Part shown: piece after piece, positions 19,475-28,319 of the stretch | Layout: each line of letters begins with the position of its first letter | Position numbering within the stretch: position 1 is the first letter of the stretch | Assembly: GCF_001645385.1 (NCBI RefSeq) | Contig: NZ_LVHI01000012.1 | Location: forward strand, 433,551 to 497,550 | Direction of reading: 5' to 3' | DNA: 64,000 nt | Source: Rhodococcoides kyotonense | GTDB taxonomy: Bacteria; Actinomycetota; Actinomycetes; Mycobacteriales; Mycobacteriaceae | Made by a program: the position numbers and the translations under genes | Notes under the pieces: generated by a model | Databases searched by the model: none | Told to the model about the DNA's origin: nothing | Seen by the model: the letters and a program-made list of their open reading frames with translations, nothing else

Positions 19475-20772
19475 GGCAGCGCGCCTGCTCGGACGGGACG
19501 GTGACAGACCTGCATGACGGGTAGACGCAGTCGGTCGGTCCCGCGCACGAACCGGACACGCAGATTGCCCAGACGCATCAGGTACACCCCGGCCACGACG
19601 CCCGTCGCGAGCGAGACGACGCCACCGAACAACAGCGGTGCGCGCGGGTCGAGCACGTCGGCCAACCACCCGAGGACCGGGCTGCCGAGCGGCGTCCCAC
19701 CGAGAAAGCAGAGCATGTAGATGCCCATGACGCGTCCTCGCATCTCCGACGGCACCGACATCTGCAGAATGTTCATGGCCGACGTCGTGAACGTCAGCGT
19801 CAACGCACCCGTGGGAACCAGCAGTAGCGCGACGAGGACATAGTTCGGCATCAGCCCGACGAGTGTCTCGAACACCCCGAAACCGATGACCGCGCCGAGG
19901 AACAGCCGGAGTCTCGGTGAGCTGGTGCGTCGGGCCGCCAACGTCGCTCCCGCGAGGGTTCCGATGGCCAGCGTCGTCGACAGAAGCCCGTACGCGTCGG
20001 CGCCGCTGCCGAACGAATTACGTGCCAGCACGGCCAGACTCAGCGGAAAGTTCAGCCCGAAGGTCGACACCATGAACACCGTCGCGAGCAGCACGCGCAG
20101 ATCGGGTCGTCCCCACACGTACGCGAAGCCTTCGCGGACCTGACCTTTCGCTCGCGGAGCCGGCTCGACGCGGAACAGATCCCCCGCACGCATCGCCAGA
20201 AGTGCGCCGAACACGCCCACGAACGACACCGCGTTGATCAGGAAGACCCATCCCGTACCGATCAGGGTGATCAGGACCCCGGAGATCGCAGGGCCGACGA
20301 TGCGCGCCGAGTTGAACGTCATCGAGTTCAACGCGATCGCGTTGGAGAGCGTTTCCTTGCCCACCATCTCGATCGTGAAGGACTGTCGCACAGGCGCATC
20401 GATCGCCGACGAGCATCCGAGCACGAACGCGATGAGGTAGACGTGCCAGAGCGCGACGACGCCCCCGACGTCGAGCACACCCAGCACCAAGCCGCAGATC
20501 GCGGCGAATGCCTGCGTGATCATCAGCAGCGTGCGCTTGTCGTACCGGTCGGCGAGAACTCCACCCCACACCGACAGCAGCAGAGTCGGCCCGAACTGCA
20601 GGGCCATGACGATTCCGACGGCGAAGCCGTTTCCCCCGGAAAGGGTCAGTACGAGCCAATCCTGCGCCACGCGCTGCATCCAGGTACCGATGAGGGAGAC
20701 GATCTGCCCGGACGCCCACAAGCGGTAGTTGCGTGTTCGCAGCGCTGCGAACATCGACGGGGCAGTAGGCAC
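19459..20772 (-). CDS. MFS transporter (MFS_3 type)
   Basis: A 437-residue exporter-type major facilitator with twelve predicted helices; ALRTRNYRLWASGQIVSLIGTWMQRVAQDWLVL and GGVLADRYDKRTLL are characteristic of the MFS_3 (EntS-like) group. GTG 20772 follows the MarR gene by 28 bp on the same strand, so the regulator gene comes first and probably represses the pair. An imperfect palindrome centred on CCTAGG lies in the short gap. The substrate is unknown. Confidence 0.87.
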   Translation of the reverse strand: MPTAPSMFAALRTRNYRLWASGQIVSLIGTWMQRVAQDWLVLTLSGGNGFAVGIVMALQFGPTLLLSVWGGVLADRYDKRTLLMITQAFAAICGLVLGVLDVGGVVALWHVYLIAFVLGCSSAIDAPVRQSFTIEMVGKETLSNAIALNSMTFNSARIVGPAISGVLITLIGTGWVFLINAVSFVGVFGALLAMRAGDLFRVEPAPRAKGQVREGFAYVWGRPDLRVLLATVFMVSTFGLNFPLSLAVLARNSFGSGADAYGLLSTTLAIGTLAGATLAARRTSSPRLRLFLGAVIGFGVFETLVGLMPNYVLVALLLVPTGALTLTFTTSAMNILQMSVPSEMRGRVMGIYMLCFLGGTPLGSPVLGWLADVLDPRAPLLFGGVVSLATGVVAGVYLMRLGNLRVRFVRGTDRLRLPVMQVCHRPVRAGALPQIQP

Positions 20773-20800
20773 TCTTTAGATACTAACCCTAGGTAACGAT

Positions 20801-21229
20801 TTACTCCGAGTCGCTCACCAAGGCGCCGATGATGGTGACGGCGTCGCGCAGCACCGCCAGCTGCGGCTCGTCCAACCCCTCCAACTGAGCCGTCATCCAT
20901 GCTTCGCGTGCGCTGGCCTCGTCGGCGATCAGTTCCTTGCCCGCCGCGGACAGCGAGACGATCACCTGACGGCCGTCGGTGGGGTGCGGAGTGCGCACGA
21001 CCAATCCGAGTTCGGCCAGCGACGCGATGACCCGCGTCATCGAGGGCGGCTGGACCTTCTCGCGCGTGGCGAGTGCCCCTGGCGTCATGTCCCCTTCGCG
21101 GCTCAAGGTTGCAAGAGCCGACAGCTGAGTCAACGACACCTGCGAATCGACTCGGCGCCCCCTGAGATGGCGAGTCAATCGCACGACGGCAAGCGACAGA
21201 TCACTTGCCAGTTCACGGTTGTCCTTCAC
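20801..21229 (-). CDS. MarR-family transcriptional regulator
   Basis: A 142-residue winged-helix repressor. QVSLTQLSALATLSREGDMTPGALA is the MarR helix region and VRTPHPTDGRQVIVSLS is the wing with the DxR motif. GTG 21229 gives a length and N-terminus (VKDNRELASDLSLAV) matching the M. tuberculosis homologue Rv0880; GTG 21247 is a possible longer start. It lies just upstream of, and probably controls, the MFS exporter. Confidence 0.88.
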   Translation of the reverse strand: MKDNRELASDLSLAVVRLTRHLRGRRVDSQVSLTQLSALATLSREGDMTPGALATREKVQPPSMTRVIASLAELGLVVRTPHPTDGRQVIVSLSAAGKELIADEASAREAWMTAQLEGLDEPQLAVLRDAVTIIGALVSDSE

Positions 21230-21281
21230 GCTGTATCCCGACGTCACAGCGGAGAGATTACGCCTAGAGCCGCGTTCGGGC

Positions 21282-22736
21282 TCACGTAACCGCGTCAGTG
21301 ATGGGTCCGACGACGAAATATGCAACGAAGAGCGCTGCCACGACCCAGAGCAAGGGATGAACCGACTTCGCCTTCCGAGCGGCTACGGCGAGTACGACCC
21401 AGGTGATGAAACCGACGCCGATTCCATTTGCGATGGAAAACGTGAACGGCATGACGACGATGGTCAGGAACGCCGGAAGGGCCACCTCGAACTTGGTGAA
21501 ATCGATGTCGCGGACCTGCCCGATCATCAGCGCGCCGACGACCACGAGGGCAGGTGCGGCAGCCTCGATCGGCACGATCGCGGTGAGCGGCGTCAGGAAC
21601 ATCGCCGCGAGGAACAGCACGCCGGTGACGACGTTGGCGAGGCCCGTCCTCGCGCCTTCGGCGATGCCCGACGCCGATTCGACGAACACCGTGTTCGACG
21701 ACGCCGATGCCGCACCGCCGGCGATCGCGCCGGTTCCCTCGACGACGAGTGCCTTTCCGATACCCGGCAGGTTGCCCTTGTCGTCGACGAGGTTGCCCTC
21801 CTTGCCGAGACCCGTCATCGTGCCCATCGCGTCGAAGAAGTTGGCCAGCACGAGGGTGAACACCAGAAGGCTGGCGGCCAGAACGCCGATGCGGGTGAAG
21901 GCGCCGAACAGGTCGACGTCACCGACCAACGACAGGTCCGGAATCTGGAAGAGGGTGTCCGGCAGGATCGGCACGCTCAGGTTCCACCCCTTGGGGTCGA
22001 CGCCCTGGGACGGTCCGACATCGGTGAGAGCCTCGATGACGGCCGCGACGCCGGTCGTGACGACGATGCCGATCAGCAATCCGCCGCGCACCTTTCGGAC
22101 GACGAGGATGCCCATCAGCAGGACACCGAAGACGAACACGGCCGTCGGCCACGACGCGATGGAACCGTCGATACCGAGACCGACCGGAACCGTCGTGCCC
22201 GCGGCGTCGGGAATGCGGCGAACGAAGCCGGAGTCGACGAGACCGATGAACGCGATGAACGCGCCGATACCGGCGGCGATGGCGGCTTTCAGCTCCGACG
22301 GGATCGCGTTGAACACCGCGGTACGGAACCCGGTCACGGCGAGCAGCACGATGATGATGCCGTCGATGACCACGAGGCCCATCGCCTCGGGCCACGTCAC
22401 CTGCGGCGCGATCGTGACGGCGAGCAGCGTGTTGATGCCGAGACCGGCGGCGATGCCGAACGGATAGTTGGCGACGATGCCGAACAGAATGCTCATGAAG
22501 CCGGCCACGAGCGCGGTCACCGCGGCGACCTGTGACACCGGGAGGATGTTGCCGAGAACGTCGGTCTTGGCCGCGGCGTCGTCGGGCGAGAAGCTACCGA
22601 GGATGAGCGGGTTCAGGACGACGATGTAGGCCATCGCGACGAAGGTGACGAGACCGCCACGTACTTCGGCGCCGACCGTGGACCCTCGTTCGGTGATCTT
22701 GAAGTAGTTGTCCAGCAGCCGGGACGAGAAAGCCAT
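21282..22736 (-). CDS. NCS2 family purine permease (AzgA/PbuG-like)
   Basis: A 484-residue uracil/xanthine-superfamily transporter of the AzgA branch, which imports adenine, guanine or hypoxanthine by proton symport. Family landmarks are TFVAMAYIVVLNP near residue 31, FGIAAGLGINTLLA (the first half-helix), NFFDAMGTMTGLG, and SSNTVFVESASGIAEGARTGLANVV. Around twelve to fourteen hydrophobic helices cover the protein. Only 17 bp separate its start from the divergent DUF2530 gene, so the promoters overlap. Confidence 0.9.
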   Translation of the reverse strand: MAFSSRLLDNYFKITERGSTVGAEVRGGLVTFVAMAYIVVLNPLILGSFSPDDAAAKTDVLGNILPVSQVAAVTALVAGFMSILFGIVANYPFGIAAGLGINTLLAVTIAPQVTWPEAMGLVVIDGIIIVLLAVTGFRTAVFNAIPSELKAAIAAGIGAFIAFIGLVDSGFVRRIPDAAGTTVPVGLGIDGSIASWPTAVFVFGVLLMGILVVRKVRGGLLIGIVVTTGVAAVIEALTDVGPSQGVDPKGWNLSVPILPDTLFQIPDLSLVGDVDLFGAFTRIGVLAASLLVFTLVLANFFDAMGTMTGLGKEGNLVDDKGNLPGIGKALVVEGTGAIAGGAASASSNTVFVESASGIAEGARTGLANVVTGVLFLAAMFLTPLTAIVPIEAAAPALVVVGALMIGQVRDIDFTKFEVALPAFLTIVVMPFTFSIANGIGVGFITWVVLAVAARKAKSVHPLLWVVAALFVAYFVVGPITDAVT

Positions 22737-22753
22737 GGGAGTAACCTACCTTC

Positions 22754-23008
22754 ATGGACAGGCAGAGTGCGGACAGGGAAAGTGTGCTCAGCCCGCGCCT
22801 GACGGATCCGGCGCCGGTACTCGCTGTCGGAATAATCGCATGGATCGTCGCCGCGGTCGTAGTCGCGGTCAGCGGCGACCGATGGGCGGACGCGCTGACG
22901 ACCTGTCTGACCGGAATCGTCCTGGGCGCCTTCGGCTTCACACTCTTCGTGGTCCAACGTGCCGCGGCACGACGCGGGAGCAAGACCGCTCAACGCGGAT
23001 TGACCTGA
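22754..23008 (+). CDS. DUF2530 family small membrane protein
   Basis: An 84-residue protein with two hydrophobic helices (VLAVGIIAWIVAAVVVAVSG and TTCLTGIVLGAFGFTLFVV) and a basic C-terminal tail. Its size and position match M. tuberculosis Rv0879c. The ATG is only 17 bp from the divergent permease start and has no clear ribosome-binding site, so a leaderless transcript is likely. Confidence 0.8.
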   Translation: MDRQSADRESVLSPRLTDPAPVLAVGIIAWIVAAVVVAVSGDRWADALTTCLTGIVLGAFGFTLFVVQRAAARRGSKTAQRGLT

Positions 23009-23150
23009 GAGCGCCGTCACGTAATCGCCGTCATAAAACAGCCTTTGACGTGCGGAAATTCACCGCCGAACGCGGTTGTGTAACACAGATTTAACGCGGA
23101 TCATCGGTGATGTCAGATTCGAAACAGCACCGATTCCCGAAAGCAAGGCC

Positions 23151-23294
23151 ATGAAGCTCGTTTCCCAGTTCCGTACCCGTCGCAATCACGTCCGTTCGCT
23201 TCGCGCTCTCTACGCCCGCGCACACGCCGTCTCCAGCCCGTCCATGCGCGACGAGTTGCTCGTCATCGCACAGCGGAGCGACTTCGCGCGGTAA
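23151..23294 (+). CDS. Possible small basic protein of unknown function
   Basis: A 47-codon frame beginning MKLVSQFRTRRNHVRSL, rich in Arg and Leu and probably helical. AAGG lies a few bases before the ATG. The 3' end overlaps the convergent PAP2 gene by 32 bp. Support is limited to the start context and plausible composition; it could be spurious. Confidence 0.4.
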   Translation: MKLVSQFRTRRNHVRSLRALYARAHAVSSPSMRDELLVIAQRSDFAR

Positions 23295-23796
23295 TCGCCA
23301 CCGCCGCAAGACCCCACAGAACACCGAACACCCAGCCCGCCAGAACATCTGTCGTCCAATGGGCGCCGAGGTAGATCCGCGAGAAGCCGATCGACAGGGA
23401 TGCGACGGCGGGTAACACCAGCACCACCGGATTCCGACGCCACGACACGGTCGACCGCCACATCAGTGCAGTGACCGTCGTGGCCAGGATCGCCGACATC
23501 ATCGCGTGCCCCGACGGGAACGAATAGGTGGAGATCTCCACCAGACGTTCGGGTATCGGGGGCCGGTCACGTCCCCACAGCAGCTTGCCGAGGCTCATCG
23601 CGCCCCAGCCGGTCAGCATCGCGCCACCGACCATGATCGCGTCGGGCACTCGTTTCGACACCAGCAGCGCGACACAGACGACGACCGACAGCACGAACAT
23701 CGACACCGTGTTGCCCAGCGTCGTGATCGCCCAGAAGACGTCCGTCAGCCACGGCACCCGGTGCGCCACCATCCACTGCAGAACGTCACTGTCCAC
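23263..23796 (-). CDS. PAP2-family phosphatase
   Basis: A 177-residue integral membrane phosphatase of the PAP2/BacA-like lipid phosphatase group. All three catalytic motifs are present: KLLWGRDRP (KxxxxxxRP), SFPSGH, and SRIYLGAHWTTD (SRxxxxxHxxxD). It probably dephosphorylates a lipid such as undecaprenyl pyrophosphate or phosphatidic acid at the outer face of the membrane. GTG 23796 is chosen because GGGGGA stands in front of it; it overlaps the end of the upstream ATPase gene by 11 bp. Confidence 0.88.
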   Translation of the reverse strand: MDSDVLQWMVAHRVPWLTDVFWAITTLGNTVSMFVLSVVVCVALLVSKRVPDAIMVGGAMLTGWGAMSLGKLLWGRDRPPIPERLVEISTYSFPSGHAMMSAILATTVTALMWRSTVSWRRNPVVLVLPAVASLSIGFSRIYLGAHWTTDVLAGWVFGVLWGLAAVAITARSRSAVR

Positions 23797-26503
23797 GCGG
23801 TCTCCCCCAGCTCTCGTCACAGTGCACGATGCCGTCGTCGGTCACCCACGACGCGACCCGGCGTCTGCCTTCGACTGCGCCGGTCACGCGCACGGTCAAC
23901 TCTCGGTGCACGACGACCTGTCCCGACGGCAGCTCCGATCCCAGCGCCGCGCAGGCAAGTACCGCGTCCGGCTCGCGATCCCACGAACTGACGCGTCCGA
24001 CGCCGACGACGTCCGCGCGAATCGATTCCGACGCAGTGCGCACGTCCAGGATCGACGCCAACGTCGCCGCCGATTCCATCGAGGACAGCACCGCGACGTC
24101 CGACGTCACGACGCCGACGAACCACGGCCGGTCGACGACCACCGCGTCGGCGGGGTCGATCACGGCCCCGGACATCGCACGCACACGGGGAGGAAGATCG
24201 AGATCGTCGAGATCGACGACTCCCGACGACACCGCCTCGGCGACGAGTCGGTGCGCACGCGCGACGACGGCCGGCGTCGGAGTACGCGCCGGATCGGCGA
24301 GCCGGTCCAGAATCAGGGACGCGAACTCCGCGCTGTCGCAGACCGCGGGCGCCAGCGCCGACGCCACGTCGTCGGCGTGCGGATGGTCGAGCGGATCCAG
24401 CAGGCCGGCGAATGTCAGATCCGACGGGGCACGGTAGTGGCCGAGCCGATGGCCGTCGATCACAGCGTGCCGACGCAGCCACCACGCGGTGTACCCGCCA
24501 CGATCGGCGAGCAGGTCGCGTGTGGTCCGCTCCTCGACCAGCTGCGACAGAGCGTCGGGCCAGCGTTCGTCGTCGACGAGGTCGAGGTCGCGGACGGCGA
24601 TCAGCACATCGGGGTCTTCCCGCAACGACGCCCACCAGGCGCCCTCGTCGGCGAGATCGTGATCCGGTCCGGTCGGCAGGTCCTCGGTGACGACGCCGAA
24701 ACCCCATCCGACGCCGACCGCCCGCAACGCGTCGGCGCCGAACCTGTCGACCACGGACGTGGCGACGACACCGAACGGCGAGTCGCTCGACAGCAATCGC
24801 ACCAGCGGCGCGTCCGGGAGCAGTAGTTCGTCGGCGGCGCGCAGTTCACCGTCCGTGTCCTCGATCGGAAGCGAACCGAGCCACGACGGCAAATCCCGCT
24901 GCCCGTCGGCCAGCGACAGCACGGTGGCGATGAGTTCGTCGACGGCATCGTCGTCGTCCCAGTCCAGATCGTCGAGCACGACCTGCAGCGCCGGATCGGA
25001 CAACAACTCCGCGGGCGACGCCTCGGTCGCGCCGAGCCGGGTCAACAGCGGTGCGGCGGCGTCCGGGTGGACGAGCCGAGCCCAGTGCACTCCCCCGACC
25101 CCTCGTGCTCCCACCGCGAGAACCGTAGTACGCGGGCCCGTGACGGTGCGGCCGTCGGACAGCGGAACCGGCAGCGCCGCAAGCTCTTCCGGAGCGACAC
25201 CGTCGGTGACGAGCGGGGCCAACGCGTCGTACAGGCGGTGCCACCAGAGGGGTTCGTGCGACGTCCCGGACAGCATGTCGGCGAGCCTGGCCAACCCGAT
25301 TCGATGGACGTCGACGGCCGCGAGGGCGGGGCCGTGCCGCGGGCCGGACACCGACGGGGCCGCGAGATCCGGCATCACCGGCCCGAGCACCTCGGCCAGT
25401 TCGTCGGTCAGTCCCGGCAACACGACGGCCCGCGACGGAATCAGATCCTTGCCGTCGACGCCGGGAAGCCAAGGGACCGAGGCACATTCACGCACGATCC
25501 GCTCGCGCAGCACTCCGTCGACCTCACTGCGCGCGAAACCCGGCCTCGGCACGAACGACGGCCGTGAAGCAGCAGGAAGCGCGGCGAGCATGCGGCCGTA
25601 GCCGTCTGCGATCCCTTCGACGGGAGTGCCGGGCAGCGTGCGTCTGCGGTCCGGTTGCATCGCGACGTCGGCAATCACGATGGCGGGCAACGACAATTCC
25701 TCGTCGGACCGCGTCGGAGCGCGCAGAACGTCGGCGTCGACAGGCACCGGGACGCCGTCGCTCATGGGCACCACCCAGCGCGCGTGGTCGGTGCGAAACT
25801 GCCACCAGGTTCGGTCGCCGATGGTCAGGTGCGCCGCACCGTTTCCGATATCCGTTGTGCGGCAGTCGAAGTGCGTGTCGTCGATGTCGATCGTCGTCAA
25901 CGAGTCGAGTTCGAGGAGCAGGTCGACGGCCTCGGCCCGGAACGCGTCGAACATCGGTGCGGCATCGTGACGTAGCTTCAGAACGATCTCGGACGCAAAC
26001 CCTTCCGCCGGCGCTTCGTTCGTCGGCCACGCCAATCGGAGCACCGGGATACCCGCGTCCGGGGCCGTCAGACCCGCGTCGATCAGAACCTGCCCGGTCC
26101 GTTCGGCACTGAACACGATTCCGCCTGCCGCGGAACGGAATTCGATCTCGGACGCCACGGTACGCACGGCAGTGAAGCCGACTCCGAACCGTCCGACCCC
26201 CGACGTCTTCGCCGACGCACGCAGCGCCGTCAACGCATGCACACCCTCGATGTCGAGAGGGGCACCCGTATTGGCCACGTGCAACGCGTCGCCGACGCAC
26301 CACACCTTCACATGCCCGGGAACCCCCGCTCGGTCCGCCGCGTCGGCAGCGTTCTGCGCCAGCTCGGTCAGCAGACGATCGCGATATCCCGCGCGAACCA
26401 GATCCGCCTCGGTCGCCGCATCCTCTCGCAGCCGGGTCGGCGACGACGTCCACGCCGAGACGACCCCGGCCCGCAGAGCTTCGGTGTCGAAAGGATCGTT
26501 CAG
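23786..26503 (-). CDS. Large Hsp90/sacsin-like ATPase-domain protein with probable CTG start
   Basis: A 905-residue protein whose first 250 residues form a GHKL ATPase. The N-box has Asn51 in LLTELAQNAADAAD, the nucleotide loop is HVANTGAPLD (residues 75-84), and the glycine box is GVGRFGVGFTAV (residues 102-113). The rest resembles sacsin-type repeats but has no motif I can name. The frame stays open far upstream, but no ATG, GTG or TTG lies near. CTG at 26503 overlaps the DUF3027 stop as CTGA, mimicking the ATGA coupling used elsewhere here. Function is unknown; a chaperone-like role is inference. Confidence 0.8.
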   Translation of the reverse strand: MNDPFDTEALRAGVVSAWTSSPTRLREDAATEADLVRAGYRDRLLTELAQNAADAADRAGVPGHVKVWCVGDALHVANTGAPLDIEGVHALTALRASAKTSGVGRFGVGFTAVRTVASEIEFRSAAGGIVFSAERTGQVLIDAGLTAPDAGIPVLRLAWPTNEAPAEGFASEIVLKLRHDAAPMFDAFRAEAVDLLLELDSLTTIDIDDTHFDCRTTDIGNGAAHLTIGDRTWWQFRTDHARWVVPMSDGVPVPVDADVLRAPTRSDEELSLPAIVIADVAMQPDRRRTLPGTPVEGIADGYGRMLAALPAASRPSFVPRPGFARSEVDGVLRERIVRECASVPWLPGVDGKDLIPSRAVVLPGLTDELAEVLGPVMPDLAAPSVSGPRHGPALAAVDVHRIGLARLADMLSGTSHEPLWWHRLYDALAPLVTDGVAPEELAALPVPLSDGRTVTGPRTTVLAVGARGVGGVHWARLVHPDAAAPLLTRLGATEASPAELLSDPALQVVLDDLDWDDDDAVDELIATVLSLADGQRDLPSWLGSLPIEDTDGELRAADELLLPDAPLVRLLSSDSPFGVVATSVVDRFGADALRAVGVGWGFGVVTEDLPTGPDHDLADEGAWWASLREDPDVLIAVRDLDLVDDERWPDALSQLVEERTTRDLLADRGGYTAWWLRRHAVIDGHRLGHYRAPSDLTFAGLLDPLDHPHADDVASALAPAVCDSAEFASLILDRLADPARTPTPAVVARAHRLVAEAVSSGVVDLDDLDLPPRVRAMSGAVIDPADAVVVDRPWFVGVVTSDVAVLSSMESAATLASILDVRTASESIRADVVGVGRVSSWDREPDAVLACAALGSELPSGQVVVHRELTVRVTGAVEGRRRVASWVTDDGIVHCDESWGRPRGQ

Positions 26504-27423
26504 GTGGTCGATTGCGGATCCTGGATCGGCTGCTCGTCCTGCGACGCCTCCGCCGCTTCCGTCTCCTGCGGCGCTTCCGTCTCCTGCGCCGGTTCCGGTT
26601 CCTGCACCGGTTGCGGTTCCTGAGGTGTCACGTCGAGCACGGCGTCGTCGTACGGCTCGAACTGCGGCGAGCCTGCGCCGGTGCGCAACTCGGTGTCCGA
26701 GTGCGCGCCGCATCCGTACTCGGCGTGGACGACGCGTCCGTCGGCGGCGAACTCGTTGCCGCACACACCGAACGCGGCGGAGAGCGACCCGGCGATCGGA
26801 AGGTAGAAGCCGCACAGACCGCACGTCGACGGTGCGGCCTTCGCCATCTCGCTGCCCGGACCGAATTCGCCGTCGTGCCACCGCTCGGCCGCGTCGAGAC
26901 GTCCTTCACGGCTCGGCACCTGCGTCCGTCCGAGGCCGAGCTCGTATGCGACGTCGTCGACCTGCGGGTCACCCGTCGCGACGTACCCGGGAACGAGCCG
27001 CGGATCCTGCACGCGAGGGGGAAGGAGATCGCCGGGACCGAGATCGCCGGGGCGAATGCGCTCGTCCCACGGCAGCCACTCGGGCGCGACGAGAGCATCG
27101 GGGCCCGGCAGCAGAACGAGCTCGCTGATGGTCGCGGTGTCCGCGCCCTCGGGTGCCGCGACGACGACGGCCCACTGCCAACCGCGGTAGCCGGGCAGGT
27201 CGCTCACGAAGCGATGGGTGGCAGAACTCTCGTCCTCGGCCGTCACGCCGAGATACTCACCGATACCGCCTTCGCCCAGGTCGACGACCGCCTGCCGCGC
27301 CAGATCCACGGCGTCGGCCAACACGGGGCGAACCGGTTCACGCTGGGTTGTCCGATCGCGCACGGCTTCGTCGCGGTCCGAATGGTCGAGTTCTGGAGAC
27401 GATACGAAACTCACGTCGTTCAT
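26500..27423 (-). CDS. DUF3027 domain-containing protein
   Basis: A 307-residue actinobacterial protein. The middle region includes GYRGWQWAVVVAAPEGADTATISELVLLPG and the cysteine-rich STCGLCGFYLPIAGSLSAAFGVCGNEF, which could bind metal. The C-terminus from about residue 255 is a low-complexity run of Pro, Glu and Gln. It is coupled to the downstream ATPase gene by a 4-bp overlap. It is divergent from the glutaminyl cyclase gene with a 51-bp gap. Function is unknown. Confidence 0.8.
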   Translation of the reverse strand: MNDVSFVSSPELDHSDRDEAVRDRTTQREPVRPVLADAVDLARQAVVDLGEGGIGEYLGVTAEDESSATHRFVSDLPGYRGWQWAVVVAAPEGADTATISELVLLPGPDALVAPEWLPWDERIRPGDLGPGDLLPPRVQDPRLVPGYVATGDPQVDDVAYELGLGRTQVPSREGRLDAAERWHDGEFGPGSEMAKAAPSTCGLCGFYLPIAGSLSAAFGVCGNEFAADGRVVHAEYGCGAHSDTELRTGAGSPQFEPYDDAVLDVTPQEPQPVQEPEPAQETEAPQETEAAEASQDEQPIQDPQSTT

Positions 27424-27474
27424 TTTGCCGCATCACGTCGAATGCGCCCAGTTCGGGCCTGCCATGATGGGCGG

Positions 27475-28275
27475 ATGACCGTCCCCTTCCGGGCCGTGCC
27501 GGGTCTGCTCGCCGCGGCGGTTCTGCTGATCGGGTGCTCCGGAGCCACGGACGAGCCGGACGCCACCGCCGCGACGTCGACCGTGACGGTCGTCCAGACG
27601 CGGGAGCACGATCGAACGGCGTTCACCCAGGGTCTCGAGGTGTCCGGCGACGAACTGTACGAGGGCACCGGCCGCAACGGGTCGTCGTACGTACGGGTTT
27701 CGTCCCTCGAGACGGGCGAGGAACTGCGACGCGTCGACCTGTCGTCGAACTATTTCGGCGAGGGGCTCACCGTCGCCGGAGACTCCCTCTGGCAGATCAC
27801 GTGGCGCGACGGCGTCGCGTTCGAGCGCGATCCCGTCACGCTGCAGGAGCGTCGGCAGGTGGTCTACGACGGCGAGGGCTGGGGCCTGTGCGACGACGGT
27901 GACCGACTGATCATGAGCGACGGCTCGTCGACACTCACGTTCCGCGATCCCGCGTCGTTCGACGAGACGGGGTCGGTCCAGGTGACAGTGAACGGCGAGC
28001 AGCTGAGCAACCTGAACGAACTCGAATGCTCCGACGACGGTTCCGTCTATGCCAATCTCTGGCAGAGCGACGACATCGCCCGGATCGACCCCGACTCCGG
28101 GCGCGTCACCGAGATGATCGACGCGTCGCCGCTCTGGAATTCGATGACCTCCGACGAGCGTGCGGGTGCCGACGTGCTCAACGGAATCGCGCAGATTCCC
28201 GGCACCGACAGGTTTCTCGTCACGGGGAAGCTCTGGCCGACGATGTTCGAGGTGCAGTTCACACCCCAGCCGTGA
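27475..28275 (+). CDS. Glutaminyl-peptide cyclotransferase (glutamine cyclotransferase family), lipoprotein
   Basis: A 266-residue exported protein. The N-terminus is a lipoprotein signal with LLIGC and Cys21. The mature part is a five-bladed propeller of the plant/bacterial glutamine cyclotransferase type. The segments are DRTAFTQGLEVSGDELYEGTG, NYFGEGLTVAGDSLWQITW, GEGWGLCDDGDRLIMSDGSSTL, LNELECSDDGSVYANLWQSD and VLNGIAQIPGTDRFLVTGKLWPTMFEV. It should convert N-terminal glutamine of secreted peptides to pyroglutamate. The start is ATG 27475. Confidence 0.88.
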   Translation: MTVPFRAVPGLLAAAVLLIGCSGATDEPDATAATSTVTVVQTREHDRTAFTQGLEVSGDELYEGTGRNGSSYVRVSSLETGEELRRVDLSSNYFGEGLTVAGDSLWQITWRDGVAFERDPVTLQERRQVVYDGEGWGLCDDGDRLIMSDGSSTLTFRDPASFDETGSVQVTVNGEQLSNLNELECSDDGSVYANLWQSDDIARIDPDSGRVTEMIDASPLWNSMTSDERAGADVLNGIAQIPGTDRFLVTGKLWPTMFEVQFTPQP

Positions 28276-28319
28276 GTCGGTGTCTTCGCCGCGTCGATTT
28301 TTAGGACAGAATTGACCCC

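Noticed and set aside
20773..20800. CCTAGG-centred palindrome between MarR and MFS genes as a firm MarR operator
   Set aside because: Symmetry beyond the central six bases is poor, so I mention it under the MFS gene but do not list it as a site.
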